Of a DNA stretch of 64,000 nt, positions 55,771-63,737 are shown in pieces; positions within the stretch are counted from its first letter, which is position 1; every line of letters starts with the position of its first letter. A program made the position numbers and the translations under genes. Source of the DNA: SKLM01 sp964421785 (GTDB lineage Bacteria > Chloroflexota > Anaerolineae > B4-G1); assembly GCA_964421785.1 (NCBI GenBank), contig CAYQZG010000004.1, positions 1-64,000 on the forward strand, given 5' to 3'. The notes below the pieces were generated by a model. The model was not told the origin of the DNA. It searched no databases and worked only from the letters and a program-made list of their open reading frames with translations.

Positions 55771-56999
55771 CTCTCCTCCCAGGACGCCATGATATCTAAG
55801 AGCTGTCGCGCCGACCGATCCCACGTGAAGCGGGCTGCCTGTGCAAGGCCGCGCTCGACCATTGTCCTGCGTAGATCATCGTCTTCCATAGCGCGACGCA
55901 GCGTGGCGCTCAACGCGTCGATGTCCCTTGGATCGACGAGGAGGGCTGCGTCGCCCGCAACCTCCGGCAGTGAGGAGGTATTCGAGCATACAACGGGTAC
56001 GCCGCATGCCATAGCCTCCAAGACCGGGAGGCCGAAACCCTCGTAGAGCGACGGGAAGGCGAAGAGCGCTGCTCTTCGATAGAGCGCAGGCAGGTCTTCA
56101 TCCTCCACGAATCCCAGAAGTCGCACGCTATCGTGCTTATCGGCCTCGGCCAGCACATCATCGTAAAGCCACCCGTACCCCCCGCCGATCAGTAGCTGCA
56201 TGGGTGACTGCGTCGACCCGGGTGCCCAGGCGGTCCCGCCCGTGGAGCGCCGTCGTCCCGACGGCAGGGAGGCGAAGGCCCGGATCAGTCGGACGTAGTT
56301 CTTGCGCGGCTGCACCGTGCCCAGGCTGAGGACGTAGGGCTGGTCTCCGATGCCGTAGCGTTCGCGTAGGCGTTCAGCTTGAGGGGGGGATCCGCCCGTG
56401 GAGCGCCGTCGTCCCGACGGCAGGGGATCGGGTTGGAAGCGGGAATCGACGCCAGGTAGGATCACCTCCACCTTGTCCGGCGAGGTCCCGAATAGCTCGA
56501 TCAGATCGGAGCGAGTGTGTGCCGAGTCGGCCAGCACCATGTCGGCTCGCTCGATGGAGCGCGGTACGACGCGCTCCAGATAGCGGCGCAGCGATGGCAC
56601 GAAGGCGTTGGGATGGCGCAAGAAGGAGAGGTCGTGGATCGTGAGCAGCGTATGGACGCCGCGCCGGGTGGGAGGCAGCGTGAAGTCGGGCGAGTAGAGG
56701 ACATCAAGGTGGCCGGTGACGAACTCCACCGGGATGGGCAGACGAAGACGGTGCCAGAACCGGGCAAGCCAGTCATCGCTCACGGGAAGACTGCGGATGT
56801 CGAGGCGCCGATCGCGGATCGCGTGGAGGCGGTTGATCTCGCCTGACCAGCGACCCTCAGGCAATCCACCGCTGGCGGCGAAGATGGTGTAGTGATGCGA
56901 GTGATCCAGCCTCAGGAGCGCGCTCACCAACTCACGTGTGTAGCGGCCGATGCCGGCGCGCTGACGGGCCGCGGAGGTGTAGTCGATGCCGATTCGCAT
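55767..56999 (-). CDS. GT4 family glycosyltransferase carrying two in-frame palindromic insertions
   Basis: A 410-residue GT-B glycosyltransferase (RfaB/WbpX type). The N-terminal acceptor domain has MRIGIDYTSAARQRAGIGRY. The C-terminal donor domain has LSLGTVQPRKNYVRLIRAF and VRLLGFVEDEDLPALYRRAA, then the FPSLYEGFGLPVLEAMACG motif (EX7E with E as acid/base and nucleotide-ribose contact). Two extra segments break the family pattern. Each contains the identical peptide LPSGRRRSTGG (193-203 and 245-255), encoded by palindrome A copies at 56400-56423 and 56244-56267. The second insertion also carries the 16-bp motif at 56202. Removing them restores normal spacing. The frame is open throughout. 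Confidence 0.9.
   Translation of the reverse strand: MRIGIDYTSAARQRAGIGRYTRELVSALLRLDHSHHYTIFAASGGLPEGRWSGEINRLHAIRDRRLDIRSLPVSDDWLARFWHRLRLPIPVEFVTGHLDVLYSPDFTLPPTRRGVHTLLTIHDLSFLRHPNAFVPSLRRYLERVVPRSIERADMVLADSAHTRSDLIELFGTSPDKVEVILPGVDSRFQPDPLPSGRRRSTGGSPPQAERLRERYGIGDQPYVLSLGTVQPRKNYVRLIRAFASLPSGRRRSTGGTAWAPGSTQSPMQLLIGGGYGWLYDDVLAEADKHDSVRLLGFVEDEDLPALYRRAALFAFPSLYEGFGLPVLEAMACGVPVVCSNTSSLPEVAGDAALLVDPRDIDALSATLRRAMEDDDLRRTMVERGLAQAARFTWDRSARQLLDIMASWEER
56202..56267. repeat. Composite repeat within the GT4 gene (16-bp motif plus palindrome A)
   Basis: GGGTGACTGCGTCGAC (56202-56217), also at 2055-2070, is followed by CCCGCCCGTGGAGCGCCGTC and the rest of palindrome A (to 56267). In protein it encodes about 22 extra residues (LPSGRRRSTGGTAWAPGSTQ and SP) between two conserved strands. 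Confidence 0.85.
56392..56423. repeat. Palindrome A within the GT4 gene (second copy)
   Basis: CCGCCCGTGGAGCGCCGTCG and the remaining right arm match the copy at 56238-56267 over about 34 bp. It encodes LPSGRRRSTGG in frame, in the linker between the two GT-B domains. Confidence 0.88.
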
Positions 57000-57030
57000 A
57001 GCTTGAGCAGCTCAGTGCTTGATCAATAGT

Positions 57031-57070
57031 GGAGTATGGAGCGCCGTCGTCTCGACGGCCTTCCCCCGGG
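57031..57070. repeat. Palindrome A copy (TCT-loop subtype)
   Basis: GGAGTATGGAGCGCCGTCGT, CTCGACGGCC and a C-rich tail. It matches the copy left of the first scaffold gap (12347-12385) over about 35 bp, including the flanking GAGTATGG. It lies between the GT4 and GtrA genes. Confidence 0.85.
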
Positions 57071-57126
57071 CCTGGGCCTATGCTTCATCCTCCCATACCG
57101 TTGGAGAGGGAAGCGAGGCGTCACCT

Positions 57127-57621
57127 TCACTCCACGTGACTGAAAGTCCAGAGGCGGTTGACGAAAAAGTTCCAGAACAAGACGACGGCGGTAGCCAGGA
57201 TCTTCGCGCCATTGTATGCAAAGTCGAAGTGTGACATGCCGACGGTGAGCGCCAGCGCGCCTATGGGGCCGGCGAACACCCCCGCCTCTCCCAGAAGCCA
57301 TCGATCCGAACCATAGAATATCAACGTGTTGATCGCCAGCCCGGCCACGTTGACAAAGAAGAACTGGACAAACTGCTTGGTCAGAGGATCGCCCCGGGTC
57401 TCCGGATAGACCCAGAGTCGGTTCCAGATGAAGTTGCTGATCACGGCAGCTGTGAAGGAGCAGGCGTTGGCCAACACCTTGGGTAATCCTGCGAGTTGAA
57501 CCAGCAGGTTGAGGGTGCCGAAATCGATCACAGCGCCGATGGTACCGACGACGGCGAACTTGAGGAAGCGTAAGAGTTCTTTTCGGTTGTCCTGTGCGAG
57601 TGTGCTTACCTTAGCGATCAT
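57127..57621 (-). CDS. GtrA family membrane protein
   Basis: A 164-residue, four-helix GtrA protein. The family includes flippases or helpers that move polyprenyl-linked sugars across the membrane and proteins for arabinogalactan or O-antigen glucosylation. Blocks: LRFLKFAVVGTIGAVIDFGT, ANACSFTAAVISNFIWNRLW, and C-terminal KILATAVVLFWNFFVNRLWTF. ATG 57621 overlaps the upstream O-antigen-ligase-like gene by 11 bp; a TTG at 57657 is an alternative. It fits the polysaccharide cluster. Confidence 0.88.
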   Translation of the reverse strand: MIAKVSTLAQDNRKELLRFLKFAVVGTIGAVIDFGTLNLLVQLAGLPKVLANACSFTAAVISNFIWNRLWVYPETRGDPLTKQFVQFFFVNVAGLAINTLIFYGSDRWLLGEAGVFAGPIGALALTVGMSHFDFAYNGAKILATAVVLFWNFFVNRLWTFSHVE

Positions 57622-59230
57622 AGATTGTGGTCGTTTGATTCGTCTGCTGAATGACAAAGGCTGCCAGCCCGAAAAGCACGCCGATGTGAAGGTGGACGTT
57701 ATTGACGTACAGATTGTCGAGAAAATGATGCACGTTTATATGGATCCAAGCTCCCAGCAGCCCCACGGCGAGGCCGCGCGTCAGGCCTCGTGCACGGCGC
57801 GTCACGCGCCACGTCTGCCAGAGGATCACGCCCCATAGGACCAGATAGGCGGTCAGCCCCACGAGTCCGGTCTCAGCCGCCAGGTTGAGATAGATGTTGT
57901 GCGCGTGACCCAGCGCGATGGGCCAGTTAATGAGGGCGAACGCGGGGTAGGCGGCTTCATAACATCCAAATCCGACCCCGGTCCAAAGATTATGCCGGAA
58001 CATCGACAGCGCTGCTTGCCAATGAGCCAGGCGCTCCACAACGGCATAGTTTGCATCGTTGATCGGCACGCCGCGCACGTCCTCCAGGCGAATGTCCTGC
58101 ACGAATGTGGTCAGACGTGCGGCAAAGGATGCCGGGAGCCCCCCGGAGATATAGAGACCAGCGCCACCGAGGATCAGCATGGCGACCAGGAGGACGCTCC
58201 AGATGATTTTTCGGGGCAGGGCGGCGGCCATCACAAGCACTGCTGCACCGAACCCCATCCACGCCCCGCGGCTCCACGAGGCAATCAGGGCAAAGAGCAT
58301 TGTCAGCGCAGCAGCTCCACCAAAGAGATAGAATGGCAAGTTGGCAGATTGGCCAGTGGGTAGGTCATGGACTTGGTGCGCAAGGTGCCTGGGCGAGATC
58401 GCCCGTTGACCAGGGATGCCATCCCACCCTAGCCTATCCCATGCCACCCCGATCACCATTCCAACTGCAAGCGCCGTGGTCAGTCCCAAGTATCCTGCGT
58501 ACGGATTCGGCTGTTCAAAGGTTCCGTAGGCGCGGAAGAAATCTCCTCCGAGAATTCGGAAATGCTCCGGACCTTCGCCGCGCAGCCCGAACTGCCAGAT
58601 GCCTATGAAGGCCTGAAGGGCCCCGGTCCCGAGCAGCACGACCATCAGCCACCGCAAGCGTCGGTTTGCAGGATTGGTTTCTGCACCGGAGGGGTGAGGG
58701 GTTAGTATCGGGGCGGCGTTTACGGCCAGGTGTTCCTTGACGAAGATGAAGAGCAACAGGATCTGTACCCACTTGATCAACTCAGGGACACCGTAGGCTG
58801 CCAATCCCGTTGCATCCCACAGAGAGAGCAGCGCGGTGCCCAAGAAGCCAAGCAGCGACAAGAACAAGGGTGATCGCAAATGGCTGATAGGAACGTGTTG
58901 TTCCGAGAGTCTCCTCATCAGCCAAGAAGCCAATGCCAGGACGACAAAAGCGTGCCCGACCTGAGCAGGGATCTGCGGCACCTCGGCGCTGAGGTAGGCT
59001 TTCAAAGGTCCCACAACGAGCGCAGCGCCCAACCCTACGAACGGTTCGATCAGCGCTCCAATGGCGATGGCGAGCAGCCCGATGAGCGCTGCGCCTTCCA
59101 GGGGCGGAAGCTGGATCAACGCCAGGCTGACCAGGATGACCAGACTGAGGCCCAGCAGCGTGACTAAGGGCCCGTTCCACGCCGGAGGACGTTGAGCGCG
59201 TTCGCCGGCTTTCGCATCTAGAAGCCTCAC
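57611..59230 (-). CDS. O-antigen ligase / polymerase-like membrane protein
   Basis: A 539-residue, about 12-helix protein of the Wzy/WaaL (O-antigen ligase, PF04932) type. The hallmark region is GVGFGCYEAAYPAF then LGHAHNIYLNLAAETGLVGL; the large periplasmic loop before it contains the HWQAALSMFRHN segment. The GTG start at 59230 overlaps the stop of the epimerase gene by 4 bp, with AGGAG 6 bp upstream, so it is translationally coupled. The frame is open 66 nt further upstream, inside the epimerase gene. It would polymerise glycan repeat units or attach them to an acceptor. Confidence 0.87.
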   Translation of the reverse strand: MRLLDAKAGERAQRPPAWNGPLVTLLGLSLVILVSLALIQLPPLEGAALIGLLAIAIGALIEPFVGLGAALVVGPLKAYLSAEVPQIPAQVGHAFVVLALASWLMRRLSEQHVPISHLRSPLFLSLLGFLGTALLSLWDATGLAAYGVPELIKWVQILLLFIFVKEHLAVNAAPILTPHPSGAETNPANRRLRWLMVVLLGTGALQAFIGIWQFGLRGEGPEHFRILGGDFFRAYGTFEQPNPYAGYLGLTTALAVGMVIGVAWDRLGWDGIPGQRAISPRHLAHQVHDLPTGQSANLPFYLFGGAAALTMLFALIASWSRGAWMGFGAAVLVMAAALPRKIIWSVLLVAMLILGGAGLYISGGLPASFAARLTTFVQDIRLEDVRGVPINDANYAVVERLAHWQAALSMFRHNLWTGVGFGCYEAAYPAFALINWPIALGHAHNIYLNLAAETGLVGLTAYLVLWGVILWQTWRVTRRARGLTRGLAVGLLGAWIHINVHHFLDNLYVNNVHLHIGVLFGLAAFVIQQTNQTTTIYDR

Positions 59231-60168
59231 ATCTGCTCCTGGAAGAAAGCGGCGGTCTCCCTTAGGCCCTCCTCGAGCGGCACCTTGGGCGACCATCCCA
59301 GCACTTGTCGCGCCTTGTTGACGTCAGGGCAGCGCACTTTGGGATCATCGGCGGTGCGGGCGTCCTTGGGCCTGACGAACGCAATCTCTGAGTCACTCCC
59401 GGTTACCTCCAGAACTTTGTGCGCAAACTCAAGTATCGTCATTTCGTCGGGATTACCGATATTGACCGGTTCGTTCTCCTCAGAGAAGAGCAGTCGCACC
59501 AGGCCATCGATTTGATCGCTGATGTAGCAGAAAGAGCGTGTGTGCTTTCCTTCGTCGTAGACGGTGAGGGGATCCCCGCGCAGCGCCTGGCAGACGAAGT
59601 TAGGTACGACACGCCCATCGTCCATTCGCATTCTTGGACCGTACGTGTTGAAGATGCGAGCAATACGCGTGTCGACGCTATGGTAGCGGTGATAGGCCAT
59701 GACCAGCGCCTCGGCGAAGCGCTTGCTCTCGTCGTAGACTCCACGCGGACCGATGGGGTTGACGTTTCCCCAATAATCCTCAGGCTGAGGGTGCTTCAAC
59801 GGATCGCCATAGACCTCGGAGGTGGAGGCCAATAGATAGCGAGCGCCCTTCGCCATAGCCAATCCCAGGGTCTTGTGGGTACCCAGCGCGCCGACTTTGA
59901 GCGTCTGGATGGGGTAATTCAGGTAATCGACGGGGCTGGGGAGACTTGCTAGATGGAGCACGGCGTCGAGGTCATCCTCGACGAAGATGTAGTTGGTGAC
60001 GTCCTGCTTGATGAAATGAAAACGCTCATTGCCGGCCAGGTGAGCGATGTTATCAACCTTGCCCGTCATCAGGTTGTCCATAGCGATGACGTCGTGTCCC
60101 GTTTGCAGCAGTTGATCACAGAGATGAGAGCCGATGAAGCCGGCTCCGCCAGTGATTAGAATGCGCAT
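59227..60168 (-). CDS. UDP-glucuronate decarboxylase-like NAD-dependent epimerase
   Basis: A 313-residue extended SDR enzyme. The NAD-binding motif is ILITGGAGFIGSHL at the N-terminus. The catalytic triad elements are STSEVYGDP (Ser/Thr) and GVYDESKR (YxxxK). The substrate-side sequence ARIFNTYGPRM and the VCQALRGDPLTVYDEGKHTR block match UDP-glucuronic acid decarboxylases (UXS), which make UDP-xylose; a UDP-glucose 4-epimerase is less likely. ATG 60168 has AAGGAG 7 bp before it. First gene of a coupled run with the O-antigen-ligase-like and GtrA genes. Confidence 0.9.
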   Translation of the reverse strand: MRILITGGAGFIGSHLCDQLLQTGHDVIAMDNLMTGKVDNIAHLAGNERFHFIKQDVTNYIFVEDDLDAVLHLASLPSPVDYLNYPIQTLKVGALGTHKTLGLAMAKGARYLLASTSEVYGDPLKHPQPEDYWGNVNPIGPRGVYDESKRFAEALVMAYHRYHSVDTRIARIFNTYGPRMRMDDGRVVPNFVCQALRGDPLTVYDEGKHTRSFCYISDQIDGLVRLLFSEENEPVNIGNPDEMTILEFAHKVLEVTGSDSEIAFVRPKDARTADDPKVRCPDVNKARQVLGWSPKVPLEEGLRETAAFFQEQM

Positions 60169-60239
60169 CTGTCGCTCCTTGTCTCTTGTCGTCAAGTTGG
60201 GGGAGGTACCTGGCACGCGTGGATCAAGCGAAAGGGATC

Positions 60240-60788
60240 CTAAGCCATTTGCGCTTCAAGCTCTTTGGCGAAGATGTCGAATGACGGTTGGCCATAGAGA
60301 CAGAAGACGATGCGTTCCAAGTCGGTTCCGCTTTTCACATAGTCCATGGCAGCCTTCAGCATGACCTCGGCTGCCTCATCCATAGGATAGCCGAAGATAC
60401 CGGTGCTGATGGCCGGTAGAGCGATTGACTCCAGGCCGTGTTCGTCCGCCATACGGAGCGCAGATTTGACTCCCGAAGCCAGCAATCTGGCTGCCTTGGA
60501 TGGAGACGTGGCGTTGTAGACTGGACCTACAGCGTGGATGACGTAGTCCGCCTTCAGGTTCCCGCCCGATGTGATGGCTGCTGAGCCTGTGGGCACCCGT
60601 CCGTGCTCATGCACCCATCTGTTACTCTCCTTCTGGATCATTGGCCCGCCAGATCGGGCGATCACAGCGGCCACACCACCTCCGTGAGCGAGGCGCTCAT
60701 TGGCGGCGTTGACGATGGCCTCCGTGTCGAGCTTCGTGATGTCTCCTTCGACCAACTCTATCGTCGTCCGGTTGACTTTGGTTTGCAC
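60240..60788 (-). CDS. Macro domain protein (ADP-ribose / O-acetyl-ADP-ribose hydrolase type)
   Basis: A 182-residue stand-alone macro domain of the YmdB/MacroD type. It shows VEGDITKLDTEAIVNAANERL, the GGGVAAVIARSGG substrate loop, TGSAAITSGGNLKADYVIHAVGP and PAISTGIFGYP. Such proteins remove acetyl from O-acetyl-ADP-ribose or ADP-ribose from proteins. The GTG start at 60788 has AAGGAGG 5 bp upstream; an open frame extends 42 nt further. It lies 71 bp before the epimerase gene on the same strand, probably without functional relation. Confidence 0.92.
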   Translation of the reverse strand: MQTKVNRTTIELVEGDITKLDTEAIVNAANERLAHGGGVAAVIARSGGPMIQKESNRWVHEHGRVPTGSAAITSGGNLKADYVIHAVGPVYNATSPSKAARLLASGVKSALRMADEHGLESIALPAISTGIFGYPMDEAAEVMLKAAMDYVKSGTDLERIVFCLYGQPSFDIFAKELEAQMA

Positions 60789-60932
60789 GTCGCCTCCTTG
60801 CCCCTGGTGTTCAGCGCAAGCGTGCCACACACCCGCCCCCTGTGGTCGTACGGTACCTTGACCTGTCCGACGGTTGCCAGGGCAGGCTAACTCGCTCTGG
60901 CAGAGCCAAGGGGAGGGATGGTCACGCGTAGG

Positions 60933-61595
60933 CTAGTAGCTGATACGGACTTCCTTGAATCCCAATGTCAGGATGAGGTGACGGATGTAGGTCTCAGCGT
61001 TCTTCTGAGCCATGTCCAAGATACCGTCCTCCAGCGCTGCTTTTCGGATCTCCTCTTCTGCGACCCGGCGTGCTTCTGTCTCCAAATCTGTCTTCATCCC
61101 TATCACGCCGGTATCGCGATGGAAGACGTAGGACTGCTCGTTGCTCAGCGCAGTGACGAAGACCTCAGCCTGAGGCAGTACAACCTCCACCGAGCCATTC
61201 TCTTTGACCTTGATGTCACTCTCCTCAAGCTTGGCTAGGTCGACGCCGGCAATGACCTGACCGTGCGCAACGAAAATCAATCGATCACCGAGGAGAAAGG
61301 CAAAAGGTCCTTGTTGAGATTCGGCAGTAATGATCTTCTCGACGGTATAGGCTGCCGTCTCCAACCGGCTGAGGCTGCGCACTTCCCGCACAATGGTGAC
61401 CGGGTCGGGGACGATCGTGGGAGTGGGATTGACGATTCGCTCAAATTGCTCCTGCCAAGCGTCAGCCGTGCGTCTGGCCGCGGCCAAAGGCTGGGTCACC
61501 TGCCTGATGGACCAGACGACTGCGATGCCGCCAGCCACGACGGCGAGCAGGATTACAACGAGGATGACAGTGTTGATATTAGTGCTCTCGTTCAT
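60933..61595 (-). CDS. DUF4230 family membrane-anchored protein
   Basis: A 220-residue protein with one N-terminal membrane helix (about 9-30), a short coiled region and a DUF4230 domain (about 75-215; SRLETAAYTVEKIITAE, FVAHGQVIAGVDLAKL, VEVVLPQAEVFVTAL). Function unknown for the family. It overlaps the end of the upstream O-antigen-ligase-like gene by about 17 bp. The TTG at 61598 has better spacing from GGGAGG than ATG 61595, so either may be used. Confidence 0.85.
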   Translation of the reverse strand: MNESTNINTVILVVILLAVVAGGIAVVWSIRQVTQPLAAARRTADAWQEQFERIVNPTPTIVPDPVTIVREVRSLSRLETAAYTVEKIITAESQQGPFAFLLGDRLIFVAHGQVIAGVDLAKLEESDIKVKENGSVEVVLPQAEVFVTALSNEQSYVFHRDTGVIGMKTDLETEARRVAEEEIRKAALEDGILDMAQKNAETYIRHLILTLGFKEVRISY

Positions 61596-63675
61596 CAATA
61601 CGATACCTCCCCAAGCATTGTACCAGACCCAATCCCAAAAGGAAAGCGAGAGCTAGATCGGTGAAGAAGTAAGAGGCGTCGACCAGCCCGTGCGCCCAGG
61701 TGTAGGCCAGGGACCCCATCAGACCCAGCGCCAGTACGCGGCGGTCACGGGTTGACGCAGTCAACCGATCTCCGCTGTTGCCAAGCGTCAGACTATGTCT
61801 GCCTTGCTGCCAGAAAGCAACGTGGAGCCAGATCCCCACTGCCAGGCCCGGGATGCCCAGCCGAGTCGCATACGTCAGCAGAATATTGTGCGCGTGAGAG
61901 AGATGTGGCTCCTGCCAAGCAGAGGGTAGAATGTAGCGTCCGCGGTATTGATAGAGGAAGTTGTCTGGACCAACGCCAAGCCAAGGATGATCGCCGAACA
62001 TCTTCCACGAAGCACGCCATAGTTGGAGCCGAAAGAAGAGCGTCCCACTGTGGGGGTCCAGAAGACCAGCGAAGCGAGGCGTACTCAGGAGCGGGATGAC
62101 GCTTATCGCGGCGATGAAGACCAGAACCAGGGCGATCCGGCGCCAGCGCCTGGTTCGACCACGCTTATCACAGCATCCTGCCAGTACGCCCAACGCCAGG
62201 AGTGAACACGGCACGCCCAGTAGGATCGCGGCTCTCGAAAAGCTGAGCAGCATGGCCAGGGCCACCGGCCCGATGAACATGCCGTAGACAAGCCGTCGCT
62301 GGCGCGTCTTGGCGAAGGCAGTCACCGCCAGCAGCACCGGAAGCGCTCGCCCGAGGTAGAGAGCGGCGTTGTTGGGGGAGCCGTAGACGGAGCGGAGGCG
62401 GCGAAAGCCCTGCTCGGCAGTAATGACGTTGATACCGAAAGCGTACTGGATCAGTCCAATTAGGGCCACTACGGCAGCGCCCGCCACAAAGCCATCGACG
62501 ATGCGCCAGACAGCTCTCTGGTCGAGCTTCGTCGTGCGTAGCATCATGTAGAAAAGCGCCGGTTCTAGGATGACTACTCGTAGTTCTCGCAGCGCGATAT
62601 GCTGACGGTCGGCGAAGAGCGTGGAGACAGCGGCGACAAGCACAAGGGACAGGACAGCGAGGTCTGGGGAGGATAGGGGCCGTGGATAGCAGCGTGCGAG
62701 CCTGCAGGCAGCGATCTGTCTCCACCCCCACGAAACCAGGCACAGCAAGATCAGGATCTCTGCCATTGAGAAGGACTTGCCGAGTAGTGGCCGAGGATGC
62801 AGGTAGAAAGGGGCACTCAACGCGACCAGCGCCAATCCGAGATCGAGCCGCAGCACGATGAGGCCGGCCAGCGCTGCCCCACTGACCAGTGTAAGGGGGA
62901 GCCACGGTGAGAGGTAGAATACACCAACCGTGATGAGCAAGGACACCGGATAGCATCGTCTGGATAGCGTTCTGACAATACTGCTTGGTTCAGGGTTGAA
63001 GGGATGATCATCGAGATCTTTCTCCCTAGCTCCTCCACCCGGGTAGAGAGTGGGGAGTGGGGGGTGGGTAAGGCCTTGGCCTCTCTGCCACCTCGCAACG
63101 CATCCAATTAGACCAACGAGGCAGGTGACGGCACCTGCCGCCAGAGCCGCCAGCCCCCGGTCATATAGTGTTGTCTCCGGGCCGCGCTCGACGCGCCAGC
63201 CGATCAGCGGCCAATTATCCCAGCCTCGATCAGCGACAATCTCTGCTGCGTGAGGCCCGTCTTCGAGTCCACCAGCAACGGGGATGGTGACGGCCTGCGG
63301 CTCGTAGTCCGGTGAGCTGAGGACGAGATAGGCCCCCTGTTCTGTTTGGGGCAGCCGATTCGCCGGTTCGCCGTCGATACAGACCCAGAAGGTGGCTCGA
63401 TAGTTGCTCCGATGAACGCGCAACGCGAAACCCGTGCCGGTGAAAGGGATGGTGACGCGGTCGGTACCAGCGAGACTGCCTGCTTGACTTGGGTCAGCGC
63501 CACGAGCCGAGAGTTTCCAGTCTCCCTCCCAATCGGCTTCCCCGTTGAGCGGAGTATAGGATAGGGCCTCGACCTGACGAGTAGCGCGCCTTCTGGCAAG
63601 CAGCAGGGCGCTACTCGCCAGCAGGATCACTGTGAGACCGGCCAGGAAGATGCGTGACCAGCGTCTTGCTCGCAT
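61579..63675 (-). CDS. O-antigen ligase-like protein with an extracellular beta domain
   Basis: A 698-residue membrane protein. A first helix (about 9-28) is followed by an extracellular beta-sandwich-like domain (about 35-165; PLNGEADWEGDWKLSARGAD, GTGFALRVHRSNYRATFWV). About 11-12 helices of the Wzy/WaaL family follow, with the signature GVGPDNFLYQYRGRY, then HLSHAHNILLTYATRLGIPG. It is a second, distinct ligase/polymerase next to the one at 57611. The ATG at 63675 is chosen because the hydrophobic anchor starts there; it lacks a clear ribosome binding site and the frame is open 180 nt further upstream. Confidence 0.85.
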   Translation of the reverse strand: MRARRWSRIFLAGLTVILLASSALLLARRRATRQVEALSYTPLNGEADWEGDWKLSARGADPSQAGSLAGTDRVTIPFTGTGFALRVHRSNYRATFWVCIDGEPANRLPQTEQGAYLVLSSPDYEPQAVTIPVAGGLEDGPHAAEIVADRGWDNWPLIGWRVERGPETTLYDRGLAALAAGAVTCLVGLIGCVARWQRGQGLTHPPLPTLYPGGGAREKDLDDHPFNPEPSSIVRTLSRRCYPVSLLITVGVFYLSPWLPLTLVSGAALAGLIVLRLDLGLALVALSAPFYLHPRPLLGKSFSMAEILILLCLVSWGWRQIAACRLARCYPRPLSSPDLAVLSLVLVAAVSTLFADRQHIALRELRVVILEPALFYMMLRTTKLDQRAVWRIVDGFVAGAAVVALIGLIQYAFGINVITAEQGFRRLRSVYGSPNNAALYLGRALPVLLAVTAFAKTRQRRLVYGMFIGPVALAMLLSFSRAAILLGVPCSLLALGVLAGCCDKRGRTRRWRRIALVLVFIAAISVIPLLSTPRFAGLLDPHSGTLFFRLQLWRASWKMFGDHPWLGVGPDNFLYQYRGRYILPSAWQEPHLSHAHNILLTYATRLGIPGLAVGIWLHVAFWQQGRHSLTLGNSGDRLTASTRDRRVLALGLMGSLAYTWAHGLVDASYFFTDLALAFLLGLGLVQCLGRYRIDEREH

Positions 63676-63737
63676 ACTTAAGGGCTCGACACTTGCACAC
63701 TTGCACACTTGCAGAGTTGCACGATGCAAAGGCACGC
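63676..63737. repeat. Short ACTTGCAC-type tandem repeats
   Basis: ACTTGCACACTTGCACACTT followed by GCAGAGTTGCAC lies between the O-antigen-ligase-like gene and the gene entering from the right. The word CACTTGCACAC also occurs inverted at about 14095-14105. Confidence 0.55.
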
